A stretch of DNA of 16,061 nucleotides from W0P28-013 sp963658575 (lineage in GTDB: Bacteria; Bacteroidota; Bacteroidia; Bacteroidales; Paludibacteraceae): NCBI GenBank assembly GCA_963658575.1, contig CAVKQB010000051.1, forward strand, positions 1-16,061, in the 5' to 3' direction. Each line of letters begins with the position of its first letter. Position 1 is the stretch's first letter. Below the pieces are notes generated by a model. That model made no database searches. It was not told where the DNA came from and was given only the letters and a program-made list of their open reading frames with translations. Positions 1 through 7,206 of this stretch are shown here, one piece after another. Made by a program: the position numbers and the translations under genes.

Positions 1-2
1 AG

Positions 3-79
3 ACTTTTTAATTATTCAATTATCTAATTTCCAATTATTTAATCAATTTTCAAATTGTCGGTAATCGAAATGTCTTAAT
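3..79. repeat. 77-bp spacer module, left copy
   Basis: The first 47 bases (3-49) are identical to 15874-15920. The full stretch matches 15874-15949 with four substitutions and one single-base indel. A degenerate relative lies at about 7086-7160. It is AT-rich, has no open frame of note, and is in the same orientation at both ends of the window. Its function is unknown. Confidence 0.9.
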
Positions 80-110
80 TTTCAAATTTTCAAATTTTCA
101 AATCTTCAAA
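79..110. repeat. 8-bp tandem array, unit TTTTCAAA
   Basis: Three exact TTTTCAAA units (79-86, 87-94, 95-102) are followed by one variant (103-110). The array directly continues the 77-bp module. Related TTTCAAA/CAAATTT arrays occur in other spacers of the window. Confidence 0.85.
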
Positions 111-198
111 TTTTTCTAGTAGCAAGACACAAGTAGCAAGTCGCAAGACGAAAATTCGATGATTCAATAAGTCAATAATTCAGTAATTTAATTTGTAG

Positions 199-217
199 GG
201 GCGCATCAATTGCGCCC
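199..217. repeat. Inverted repeat GGGCGCA-5 nt-TGCGCCC
   Basis: A perfect 7-bp GC-rich inverted repeat with a five-base loop sits in otherwise AT-rich DNA. No T-run follows it, so it is not a classical intrinsic terminator. A half-site (GGGGCGCA) recurs at 2032-2039 without its right arm. Confidence 0.7.
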
Positions 218-266
218 GAAAATAACCAAATAACCAAATCCACAACTCCACAGAAACCTAGAAACA

Positions 267-277
267 GCGCGCAGCGC
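267..277. repeat. GNA-triloop mini-hairpin (GCGC-GCA-GCGC)
   Basis: A four-base GC stem closes a GCA triloop, flanked by GAAACA and GAGAAAC. The same layout recurs at 7196-7206, 12156-12168 and 14669-14679, with a related form at 15829-15841. Confidence 0.7.
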
Positions 278-317
278 GAGAAACAATTTTCAAATCTTCA
301 AATCTTCAAATAAGAAC

Positions 318-1997
318 ATGTCCCGTCAATCGCAAATACCAGCCGTCTATTGGGCAGCCGACCAAATGGTGTCGGCTCTTGGCATTGGCACCGACGAAAA
401 CGCCCAGCGGATTTTGGCGTACCAATCGGGCGTTGTGCAGCATGGCGACACGCATATCAGCCCAACGCCGTTCATGGCAGGGCGTATCGATTGGCGGCAA
501 ATCCCCGAAAACGACGCATTGACACGCTTGGAACGTTTGATGCTTTTCGTCGCCGAGAACGTCAAAAAGCAAGTGCCGTCGGTCGATTTCTCGGGCAGCG
601 ACATCGCTCTTGTGCTTTCGACCACCAAAGGCAACATCGACCTGCTGGCGCACGGCGGCCTCGACGACGAACGCGTGTTTCTGCCCAATCTTGCCAAAAA
701 AGTGGCCGCTTCTTGCGGCTTCACAACGTCGCCAATCGTTATTTCAAATGCTTGTATATCAGGCGTTTCTGCGTTGATTGTGGCTTCGCGGCTCATCGAA
801 GAGAGGCGTTATCGGCACGTTTTGGTTGTCGGTGGCGACCTGCTCACGCAGTTTGTCGTGTCGGGATTCCAATCGTTCAAATCGGTGAGCGAAAAACGTT
901 GCCGCCCCTACGATGTGGCGCGCGATGGCCTATCGATGGGCGAGGCGTGCGGAGCGGTTCTGCTCACGGCCGACGAAAATCTGCGCGGCCAACAGCCCGT
1001 TACGGTGCTTGGCGGCAGCATCACCAACGATGCCAACCACATTTCGGGGCCGTCGCGCACGGGCGATGGTCTGCACTACGCCATGCGCGCAGCCATGACG
1101 GAAGCGCACGTCGCTCCGTCGGATTTGGCATTTGTGAGCGCACACGGCACCGCCACCGTCTATAACGACGAGATGGAAAGCAAAGCGTTGAGTCTGAGCG
1201 GCTTGCTCGCCGTGCCAACCAACAGTCTGAAGCCCTATTTTGGTCATACGCTGGGCGCGTGCGGCGTGATAGAAAGCATCTTGTGCGTGTGGCAACTGCG
1301 CCACAAAACGCTGTTTGGCACCATGGGATTCGAAACGCTCGGCGTGCCGCAGCCAATGACGGTCTCTGCCGAACACCAGCCGATAGCGCACGGCGACTGC
1401 TGCCTGAAAATCGCTTCGGGCTTCGGTGGCTGCAACGCCGCCATGGTTCTGAAACTGGGCGTTGGCGCAAAAATGGTGAACGAACGTGAAGAATGCGCCA
1501 TCAGTGTGCAAAAATCGGTAACTTTGAAATCTGCGCGGCCTTTCGCCGAATTTATCCGCGACGAATACAAGGCTTTGAACGCGCCCAATATCAAGTTTTT
1601 CAAGATGGACGACCAGTGCAAATTGGGCTATGTGGCCGTAGAAAAACTGCTGCAAGGCATCGATTTGGGCGATGATGCGACACGCACGGCTGTCGTTGTG
1701 ACCAACCGCGCCGCCTCGCTCGACACCGATTGGCGGCATCAGCGGCTGCTCAATGCGCACGAAACCGTGTCGCCGGCCGTGTTTGTCTACACGTTGCCCA
1801 ACATCGTGAGCGGCGAAATCTGCATTCGGCACCATATTCAGGGCGAAAACACCTTTTTTGTGCAGAATGCGCCCGACGGCTTTGCCCGCGAATACGCCGA
1901 AAGCCTCTTGTGCCGCCGCGTGGCCGACCGCGTCATATTCGGCTGGTGCGAACTGCTCGGCGAAAAATTTGAAGCGAAAATGGATATTTTAATTTAG
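318..1997 (+). CDS. Beta-ketoacyl synthase with C-terminal synthase-like extension (aryl-polyene/flexirubin type)
   Basis: A condensing enzyme of the thiolase fold, expected to extend acyl chains on an acyl carrier protein in the cytoplasm. Residues 1 to about 385 form the synthase. The nucleophile is Cys146 in an unusual NACISG context (TACSS is common), with His276 in SAHGTAT and His310 after Lys305 in LKPYFGH, so the Cys-His-His triad is intact. The 559 residues exceed the usual 400-420. The remaining 170 include a segment at 485-515 (SPAVFVYTLPNIVSGE) that resembles the nucleophile region of Ketoacyl-synt_2 domains without a cysteine. The ATG start gives a normal family N-terminus (VYWAADQMVSALG). 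The acyl carrier protein gene follows after a 180-base repeat-filled spacer. The polyene assignment rests on the neighbouring genes and is inferred. Confidence 0.88.
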   Translation: MSRQSQIPAVYWAADQMVSALGIGTDENAQRILAYQSGVVQHGDTHISPTPFMAGRIDWRQIPENDALTRLERLMLFVAENVKKQVPSVDFSGSDIALVLSTTKGNIDLLAHGGLDDERVFLPNLAKKVAASCGFTTSPIVISNACISGVSALIVASRLIEERRYRHVLVVGGDLLTQFVVSGFQSFKSVSEKRCRPYDVARDGLSMGEACGAVLLTADENLRGQQPVTVLGGSITNDANHISGPSRTGDGLHYAMRAAMTEAHVAPSDLAFVSAHGTATVYNDEMESKALSLSGLLAVPTNSLKPYFGHTLGACGVIESILCVWQLRHKTLFGTMGFETLGVPQPMTVSAEHQPIAHGDCCLKIASGFGGCNAAMVLKLGVGAKMVNEREECAISVQKSVTLKSARPFAEFIRDEYKALNAPNIKFFKMDDQCKLGYVAVEKLLQGIDLGDDATRTAVVVTNRAASLDTDWRHQRLLNAHETVSPAVFVYTLPNIVSGEICIRHHIQGENTFFVQNAPDGFAREYAESLLCRRVADRVIFGWCELLGEKFEAKMDILI

Positions 1998-2065
1998 TGT
2001 AAAAGTTTGAAAGTATAAAAGTGCGAAAGTAGGGGCGCACAGAAATTTCAGATTTCAAATTTCAG

Positions 2066-2085
2066 ATTGTCGCATTAAACCAAAT
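2066..2085. repeat. 20-bp block identical to 7155-7174
   Basis: The block ATTGTCGCATTAAACCAAAT is exact at both sites. At each it follows a run of 7-bp CARATTT units. This shows that spacers share modules in the same order. Confidence 0.9.
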
Positions 2086-2119
2086 ACCCAAATACCCAAA
2101 TACCCAAATAACCAAATCA
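2080..2119. repeat. 8-bp tandem array, unit CCAAATAC
   Basis: Three exact CCAAATAC units (2080-2103) are followed by two degenerate ones (2104-2119). The array lies about 60 bases upstream of the acyl carrier protein start. Slipped-strand mispairing here would change spacer length in 8-base steps. No effect on expression can be shown from sequence. Confidence 0.85.
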
Positions 2120-2177
2120 ACAATAACTTTATAAACTTTACACACTTTCACACTTTCGAACTTTCAAACTAATCATT

Positions 2178-2435
2178 ATGGAACAACTGATAGAACAACT
2201 GAAACAGCAACTTATCGACGCTCTGAATTTGGAGGAGATGACGCCGGCCGACATCGATGCCGATGCGTCGTTGTTTGGCGAAGGCTTGGGCTTGGACTCG
2301 ATCGATGCGCTCGAAATCATCTTGATTCTCGAACGTGAGTACGGCATCAAATTGCCCGACCCGAAAACCGCCAAAGCGCATTTCGCTTCGGTGCGCACAT
2401 TGGCCGAGTTCATCGCTGCCAACCGCACGAAGTAG
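2178..2435 (+). CDS. Acyl carrier protein
   Basis: A small acidic four-helix carrier of 85 residues, the usual family size. It carries growing acyl chains as thioesters on a 4'-phosphopantetheine arm. The attachment serine is Ser41 in the motif LGLDSIDALE, followed by a typical helix II and III stretch (ILEREYGIKLPD). The ATG start at 2178 gives the expected N-terminus. It lies between two ketoacyl synthase genes, so it is most likely their dedicated carrier, not the housekeeping fatty acid AcpP. No phosphopantetheinyl transferase is visible in the window, so activation must come from elsewhere. Confidence 0.95.
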   Translation: MEQLIEQLKQQLIDALNLEEMTPADIDADASLFGEGLGLDSIDALEIILILEREYGIKLPDPKTAKAHFASVRTLAEFIAANRTK

Positions 2436-2520
2436 CGGCTTTTGAACCGAAAACAGAGTGTGTCGGCACAAAACGTGTCGGCATCTTTGGCGTAACCAGA
2501 TGTGTCGGGAAGCACGCCTG

Positions 2521-2550
2521 TTGAGCGCACTCAAAAAAACACTATTTTTG
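2521..2550 (+). promoter_or_regulatory. Bacteroidota-type promoter before the second ketoacyl synthase
   Basis: TATTTTTG at 2543-2550 matches the Bacteroidota -7 consensus TAnnTTTG. TTG at 2521-2523 lies 19 bases upstream, the spacing expected for the -33 element. Transcription would begin only a few bases after 2550, giving a leader of about 8-11 bases before the ATG at 2565. This supports 2565 over an upstream in-frame start at 2502. Confidence 0.6.
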
Positions 2551-2564
2551 TAACTCTTTTCACG

Positions 2565-4523
2565 ATGCAAATCAAAATTTCGGGCATAGGAATCGTATCG
2601 GCGTTGGGCGTTGGCGTGCAGCGCAACCTCGACGCTTTGCGCATAGGGCAGAGTGGTTTGGGCGACGTGTCGCTGTTCAAGACCAACCACCACGTGCCGG
2701 TGGGCGAAGTGAAACTTTCGAACGCCGAACTGAAACAGCGGCTCGGCGTGCCGGCGAACGGCACCTTTTCGCGCACGGCTTTGCTTGGTATGATGGCCGC
2801 CAAAGAGGCTGTTGATGATGCACAAATCGGTGAAAATCAGCGCATTGGGTTGGTTTCGGCCACCTCGGTGGGCGGCATGGATCTGACCGAATGTTTCTAC
2901 CGCGATTTCATGCACGACAACACCAAAGGTCGCCTGCGCATGGCCGCCCATCACGACAGTGCCGACAGCACGCTGCACATAGCCGCCTACTGCGGCATTC
3001 GCGACTTTTCGACCACCATCTCCACCGCCTGTTCGTCGGCGGCAAACGCCATCATGCTCGGCGCACGGCTGCTGCAAGCTGGCTTGATCGACGTGGTTGT
3101 GGCTGGCGGCACCGATTCGCTCTGCCAATTCACGCTCAACGGCTTCAAATCGCTGATGATTTTGGACGAAAATCCCTGCCGGCCGTTCGACGACACACGC
3201 GCAGGACTCAATCTGGGCGAGGGCGCAGGCTACATCGTGCTGCAACGCGCCGAAAGCCCGTCGGCAAAGAGTTACGGCTATCTGCTTGGTTTTGCGAATA
3301 CCAATGACGCAACTCATCAGACTGCCACTTCGCAGAGTGGCGACGGCGCTTTTCTCTCCATGTCGAAAGCGTTGGCCATGGCCAAGTTATCAACAGCCGA
3401 CATCGACTACATCAACGTGCACGGCACAGGCACGGGCAACAACGACGCATCGGAAGGCGCAGCGTTGCAGCGGCTGTTTGGCGCGAAAGTGCCGCGTTTC
3501 AGTTCTACCAAAGCATTCACGGGACACACACTGGCCGCTGCCGGCGGCATCGAGGCGGTGTTTGCGCTGCTGTCGCTACAAAATGGTGCAGTGTGGCCAA
3601 ACCTCAACTTTGCGACTGCCATGCACGAACTGCCGCTCGTGCCGCAAACGGCTTTTGCCGAAGGCTGCAACCTGCAAAACGTGATGAGCAATTCCTTCGG
3701 ATTTGGCGGCAACTGTGCCACGCTCATTTTTGGCAAACAAGCGACAAAAACCGACGAAATCGGCCTTCGGGAACCGGTTTACATCAATTTTGCAGCGTCC
3801 GACGGCACGCTCACAACCGACATCAAGGAACTGATACCAGATGCCGCCTTGCGCCGCCGCATGAGCCGCATCGTGAAGATGGGCGTGAGCGTCGGCATGG
3901 AGTGCGTGCGGCACGTCGGCGCAGAGCAAATCGACGCCATCATCACGGCAACGGGCTTCGGCTGCTTGGACGACAGCGAGAAATTTCTGCGCACGCTTAT
4001 CGAAAACGACGAATCGCTGCTCAATCCCACGCCGTTCATACAATCGACCTTCAACACCGTGGGCGGACAAATCGGGTTGCTGCTGAAAAATCACGGTTAC
4101 AACATGACCTACACGCACCGCGGACGCAGTTTCGAGAGTGCTTTGCTCGATGCTATCTTGCTGATACAGAGTGGAGAAACGCACTGCGTGCTGCTGGGCG
4201 GTTTCGACAATAACACGCCGTCGCAACTGAAAATCATGGAGCGCATGGGGCTTTGGCGGCACGCCACGGCCGGCGAAGGTGCCTACTTTTTTGTGCTTTC
4301 CGATAGGCTACAACCCGATGCCTTGGCGCAGATTTTCTTGCCCGAATTTTTGCGCGAACTGCCTGCTGGCGCAACGGTCGATCGCACGGCGTGCGGCACG
4401 TTTCACACGGCTTCGGCGGCCACGTTGTTTGCTGCCTTAACCGATTGTAAATCAGACAGATGGATTTATAACGATTATTTTGGTCAAGCACCGACCGCCA
4501 TACACATCGCACCCTGCCAATGA
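2565..4523 (+). CDS. Ketoacyl synthase fused to a cysteine-less synthase-like (chain-length-factor-like) domain
   Basis: This 652-residue protein joins two thiolase-fold units. Residues 1 to about 395 are a complete ketoacyl synthase with Cys156 (STACSS), His286 (NVHGTGTGNND), Lys316 and His321 (STKAFTGHT), and the closing SFGFGGN motif at 377-383. Residues 402-652 resemble the Ketoacyl-synt_2 half-domain. Its nucleophile region reads QSTFNTVGGQIG at 493-504 with no cysteine, followed by HRGRSFESAL and LLGGFDN. Aryl-polyene and type II polyketide systems pair an active synthase with a cysteine-less chain-length partner, usually a separate protein, so this may be a built-in pair (inference). 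The start was placed at ATG 2565 because SGIGIVSALG is the family N-terminus and a promoter lies just upstream. The end overlaps the next start as ATGA. Confidence 0.88.
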   Translation: MQIKISGIGIVSALGVGVQRNLDALRIGQSGLGDVSLFKTNHHVPVGEVKLSNAELKQRLGVPANGTFSRTALLGMMAAKEAVDDAQIGENQRIGLVSATSVGGMDLTECFYRDFMHDNTKGRLRMAAHHDSADSTLHIAAYCGIRDFSTTISTACSSAANAIMLGARLLQAGLIDVVVAGGTDSLCQFTLNGFKSLMILDENPCRPFDDTRAGLNLGEGAGYIVLQRAESPSAKSYGYLLGFANTNDATHQTATSQSGDGAFLSMSKALAMAKLSTADIDYINVHGTGTGNNDASEGAALQRLFGAKVPRFSSTKAFTGHTLAAAGGIEAVFALLSLQNGAVWPNLNFATAMHELPLVPQTAFAEGCNLQNVMSNSFGFGGNCATLIFGKQATKTDEIGLREPVYINFAASDGTLTTDIKELIPDAALRRRMSRIVKMGVSVGMECVRHVGAEQIDAIITATGFGCLDDSEKFLRTLIENDESLLNPTPFIQSTFNTVGGQIGLLLKNHGYNMTYTHRGRSFESALLDAILLIQSGETHCVLLGGFDNNTPSQLKIMERMGLWRHATAGEGAYFFVLSDRLQPDALAQIFLPEFLRELPAGATVDRTACGTFHTASAATLFAALTDCKSDRWIYNDYFGQAPTAIHIAPCQ

Positions 4524-5188
4524 CGCTGCTTTTGTCTATCATAGGAATTTTGCTTATCTTTACATTCTTGTTTTGCGCATCGTACAGTCTGCGTTTGGGC
4601 GTTTATGTGCGCGCCGTATGCCGCCTGAAAACGGACAAAAAGGCGGTGGCATTGACTTTCGACGACGGGTGCGATGCTGTGCAAACGCCAAAAGTTTTGG
4701 ACGTTTTGCGCAAAAACGGTGTGCATGCCACCTTTTTTCTCATTGGCGAAAAGGCGGCTCAAAATCCCGACGTGGTGCGCCGCATCGTGGCCGAAGGGCA
4801 TCGCGTGGGCATTCACACCATGCGCCACGAGGGCACTTTTCCGCTCAAATCGACGCGCAAAGTGATGGCCGATTTGCGTGCCACGCGCGAACTGTTGGAG
4901 CAGATGTGCGGTGTGCGCATCAATTTGTTTCGACCGCCATTTGGCGTTACAAATCCGCATATCGGCTTGGCTGTCAGGCAATTGGGACTGAAAACGATAG
5001 GCTGGAGCATACGCTCATACGACACCAACGCACGCCGCACACGCACCGAAGTGGCGCAACGCATCGAACGGCGGCTGCATCGAGGCGCAATCGTTCTGTT
5101 GCACGACGACCGCCCCGAAAGCGACCTGCTGCTCACGCAAATTTTGGAGATGCTGAAACGCCACGACTACGAAATTGTAACAATTTGA
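4520..5188 (+). CDS. Membrane-anchored polysaccharide deacetylase-fold protein (NodB domain)
   Basis: A carbohydrate esterase family 4 protein of 222 residues. One hydrophobic N-terminal segment (about 3-20) should anchor it in the inner membrane with the catalytic domain outside. The NodB motifs are present: TFDDG with Asp48 and metal ligand Asp49, HTMRH supplying metal ligands His99 and His103, RPPFG at 138-142, the GWSIRSYD strand at 161-168, and LLHDD with His195. It is therefore probably a metal-dependent deacetylase of an N- or O-acetylated sugar or lipid group. The real substrate is unknown. The start overlaps the preceding synthase stop by 4 bases (ATGA), which implies translational coupling and a shared pathway. 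Similar genes accompany flexirubin-type clusters in Bacteroidota. Confidence 0.88.
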   Translation: MTLLLSIIGILLIFTFLFCASYSLRLGVYVRAVCRLKTDKKAVALTFDDGCDAVQTPKVLDVLRKNGVHATFFLIGEKAAQNPDVVRRIVAEGHRVGIHTMRHEGTFPLKSTRKVMADLRATRELLEQMCGVRINLFRPPFGVTNPHIGLAVRQLGLKTIGWSIRSYDTNARRTRTEVAQRIERRLHRGAIVLLHDDRPESDLLLTQILEMLKRHDYEIVTI

Positions 5189-5190
5189 TT

Positions 5191-5817
5191 ATGAGAAGAT
5201 TATACGCCACGATACTATTGATTTTGACGTGCTGTTGCACACTTTTTGCCGAAACCGAAGCTGAAATTTTGACCAAAATCGGCGAAAATGGTGCGCAAAT
5301 CGCCACCATCGAAAGCCATTTCGCGCAGCGCAAACACGCCAAAGCACTGAAAAACGACATCCTGTCGAGCGGACGTTTCTACTACCAAAAAAGCGACAAA
5401 GTCTGCATGGTCTACGACACGCCGCGCGGCGACCTGCTGCTGATGAATGGCGACGATTTTGTGATGATTGTGGGCGGTAAACGCAGTGCCGCCAACGCGC
5501 AAAGCAATCCGATGCTCAAACAGATGCGCACGCTGCTGACTGCCTGCGTGAGCGGTGATTTCGAGCGGCTGAAAACCGGACGGAATACCAAAATTTCGGT
5601 GGAGGAGAGCGAAAAAAACTACGTTTTGACGGTCGTTTTCGATGGTTCGACCAAGAAATACTACGCCAACATTGTGCTGACGTTCGACAAAAACAGCCTC
5701 GCATTGCTGGTTCTGCGCATGAACGAAGCCAACGGCAATTTCACCGAATACACGTTCGACCAAACGACGTTCAATCAGAAAATTGACGCTAAAATTTTCA
5801 GCATAAATAAAAAATAA
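5191..5817 (+). CDS. LolA-like periplasmic lipid carrier
   Basis: A 208-residue exported protein. The N-terminus MRRLYATILLILTCCCTLFA is a signal peptide, with cleavage predicted after about residue 20 (FA-ET). The mature part has the LolA-type pattern: an N-terminal helix with SHFAQRKHAKAL, SGRFYYQKSDKVCMVYDTP, then DLLLMNGDDFVMIVGGK and later beta strands. LolA proteins shuttle lipid-anchored molecules from the inner to the outer membrane. Homologues in aryl-polyene/flexirubin clusters are thought to move the polyene lipid. It starts two bases after the deacetylase stop, so it is in the same operon. The frame stays open far upstream, but the true start is 5191 because the signal peptide begins there and the upstream part overlaps the deacetylase gene. 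Confidence 0.88.
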   Translation: MRRLYATILLILTCCCTLFAETEAEILTKIGENGAQIATIESHFAQRKHAKALKNDILSSGRFYYQKSDKVCMVYDTPRGDLLLMNGDDFVMIVGGKRSAANAQSNPMLKQMRTLLTACVSGDFERLKTGRNTKISVEESEKNYVLTVVFDGSTKKYYANIVLTFDKNSLALLVLRMNEANGNFTEYTFDQTTFNQKIDAKIFSINKK

Positions 5818-5849
5818 TCGCTTGATTGATAAGTTTTTACAAGTAAAAG

Positions 5850-7028
5850 TTGAATAATAACTTTAATATAAGACAACGCCTCGAAAACTTGCATTGTGTG
5901 GTGCTGATACCGACCTACAACAACGCCGGAACGCTGTTGCAGGTCATCGACGATGTGCGCCGTTACGCCTCCGACATCATGGTGGTGAACGACGGCAGCA
6001 CCGACAACACGGCCGCTCTGCTGGCCACGCAGCACGACGTGCGTGTCATCAGTTATCCGAAAAATCGCGGCAAGGGGCATGCGTTGAAACTTGGGTTGCG
6101 CGAAGCCGCCCGTTTGGGCTACGCCTACGCCATCACCATCGACAGCGACGGGCAGCACTACGCCGACGACATCGCCGTGTTTGTGGAGGCCGCCGAGCGG
6201 CAACCCGACACGCTTTTTGTGGGCGCACGCAATCTGCAAGCCGAAAATATGCCGCAGCGCAACACCTTTGCCAACCGCTTCTCGAACTTTTGGTATTGGG
6301 CGGAAACTGGCATCCGACTCACCGACACGCAGTCTGGATTCAGGCTCTATCCGCTGGCGAAATTGGTCGGAACGCACTTCATCGCATCGCGCTACGAGTT
6401 CGAGGTGGAAGTGCTTGTGCGTGCGGCGTGGAAGGGCATAAAAGTCGAAAATGTGCCGATAAAAGTCTATTATCCGCCCGCCGAGGAGCGTGTGTCGCAC
6501 TTTCGTCCGGCACGCGATTTCACGCGCATTTCGCTGTTGAACACCTATTTGGTGCTGGCCGCCCTGCTGGTTTATTACCCGTGGCGTTTCGTGCGTGCGC
6601 TCACTTGGACGAACGTGAAGCGTTTTGTGCGCTGCAACATCACGCATTCGCCCGAAAGCAACCTGCGCATGGCGTTGGCTGTCGGTTTGGGCGTGTGCTG
6701 CGGCATCTTGCCTGTGTGGGGCTACCAAATGTGGATTGCGTTGGCCGTGGCGCATGTAGCGCGGCTCAACAAGGTGCTGGCCGTCGTGGCGAGCAACATC
6801 AGCGTGCCGCCCATGATTCCGTTCATTCTGTTCGGGAGTTACGCCATTGGCTGCCGTTTGCTGGGCAATCCCATCGCGCTGCTGTTCAGCGAAGTAACGT
6901 TCGATAGCGTGCTGGTGAACCTGTGGCAATATGTGCTTGGCGCGTGCGCTCTGGCTCTGCTGGCTGGCGTTTGCGCGTGGCTGCTGACGTGGGCGGTGCT
7001 GGGAATTTTTAGGAAAAGAACTGATTAG
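5850..7028 (+). CDS. Family 2 glycosyltransferase fused to a DUF2062 membrane domain
   Basis: This 392-residue fusion has an N-terminal GT-A glycosyltransferase like dolichol-phosphate mannosyltransferase: VLIPTYNN (18-25), VVNDGSTDNT (45-54), NRGKGHALKLGL (72-83), the metal/nucleotide motif DSDGQH (98-103) and DTQSGFRLYP (159-168). After about residue 225 come several hydrophobic segments with SPESNLRMALAVGLGVCCGILPVWGYQ and NISVPPMIPF, a DUF2062 domain. It probably transfers a sugar to a membrane lipid acceptor on the cytoplasmic face. A stop at 5844-5846 and the absence of an early ATG leave TTG 5850 as the best start, giving the family-like N-terminus NIRQRLENLHCVVLIPTYNN. An AT-rich inverted repeat (AAAGTT 5846-5851, AACTTT 5859-5864) overlaps that start. 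Only 32 bases separate it from the LolA-like gene. Confidence 0.85.
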   Translation: MNNNFNIRQRLENLHCVVLIPTYNNAGTLLQVIDDVRRYASDIMVVNDGSTDNTAALLATQHDVRVISYPKNRGKGHALKLGLREAARLGYAYAITIDSDGQHYADDIAVFVEAAERQPDTLFVGARNLQAENMPQRNTFANRFSNFWYWAETGIRLTDTQSGFRLYPLAKLVGTHFIASRYEFEVEVLVRAAWKGIKVENVPIKVYYPPAEERVSHFRPARDFTRISLLNTYLVLAALLVYYPWRFVRALTWTNVKRFVRCNITHSPESNLRMALAVGLGVCCGILPVWGYQMWIALAVAHVARLNKVLAVVASNISVPPMIPFILFGSYAIGCRLLGNPIALLFSEVTFDSVLVNLWQYVLGACALALLAGVCAWLLTWAVLGIFRKRTD

Positions 7029-7130
7029 TAGCAATTTATAGTTGAGAGGTTATAGGTTATAGGTGAGAGAACAAAGAGCAAAGATTTTTTAATTATCTAA
7101 TTCTTTAATTTCCAATTCTTTAATTAATTT

Positions 7131-7157
7131 CAAATTTCAAATTTCAAATTTCAAATT
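7131..7157. repeat. 7-bp tandem array, unit CAAATTT
   Basis: Three exact CAAATTT units are followed by a partial one running into GTC. The 77-bp module copies at 51-59 and 15921-15929 have only one unit (CAAATTGTC) at the equivalent place, and 2049-2069 has three variant units. The copy number therefore differs between loci. Confidence 0.88.
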
Positions 7158-7174
7158 GTCGCATTAAACCAAAT
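7155..7174. repeat. 20-bp block identical to 2066-2085
   Basis: An exact second copy of ATTGTCGCATTAAACCAAAT, again placed directly after the 7-bp CAAATTT array. Confidence 0.9.
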
Positions 7175-7195
7175 CCACAAATAACCAAAAACAAC

Positions 7196-7206
7196 GCGCG
7201 CAGCGC
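7196..7206. repeat. GNA-triloop mini-hairpin (GCGC-GCA-GCGC)
   Basis: A four-base GC stem with a GCA triloop, followed by ATCAAACTTAGAAAC. It has the same core as 267-277, here upstream of the mini-thioredoxin gene. Confidence 0.7.

Larger units (their letters stand above)
1..317. other. AT-rich repeat-filled spacer upstream of the first ketoacyl synthase
   Basis: No gene is visible in these 317 bases. The stretch is very AT-rich and made of recurring modules: a 77-bp module at 3-79 shared with the right end of the window, an 8-bp tandem array at 79-110, an AGCAAG-rich stretch at about 119-150, an inverted repeat at 199-217, a GNA-triloop hairpin at 267-277, and a short CAAATCTT array just before the next start codon. 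No TAnnTTTG element is apparent, so the next gene may be transcribed from further upstream. Confidence 0.8.
1998..2177. other. Repeat-filled spacer between synthase and acyl carrier protein genes
   Basis: No gene is seen. The spacer holds a 7-bp CARATTT array (2049-2069), a 20-bp block shared with 7155-7174, an 8-bp CCAAATAC array (2080-2119), and an ACTTTATAAACTTT block (2126-2139) that recurs at 15998-16011, followed by ACTTTCAC-like units up to the next start codon. No TAnnTTTG element was found. Confidence 0.8.

Noticed and set aside
2459..2510. Three GTGTCGG(C/G)A units (2460, 2475, 2502) after the carrier protein gene, as a possible operator
   Set aside because: Spacing is irregular (15 and 27 bases) and there is no dyad symmetry, so the evidence for a binding site is too weak.
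2502..2564. Upstream in-frame start for the second synthase
   Set aside because: It lies upstream of the promoter element and adds 21 residues before the normal SGIGIVSALG N-terminus.
2169..3317. A 382-codon minus-strand frame across the carrier protein and second synthase
   Set aside because: It spans two convincing + genes and their promoter and has no domain signal.
4480..5190. Long N-terminal extension of the LolA-like protein
   Set aside because: It overlaps the deacetylase gene in another frame and has no domain; a clear signal peptide starts at 5191.
5775..7034. A 419-codon minus-strand frame opposite the glycosyltransferase
   Set aside because: Low-complexity His/Gln/Arg composition and no family motif; the + strand has complete glycosyltransferase and DUF2062 signatures.
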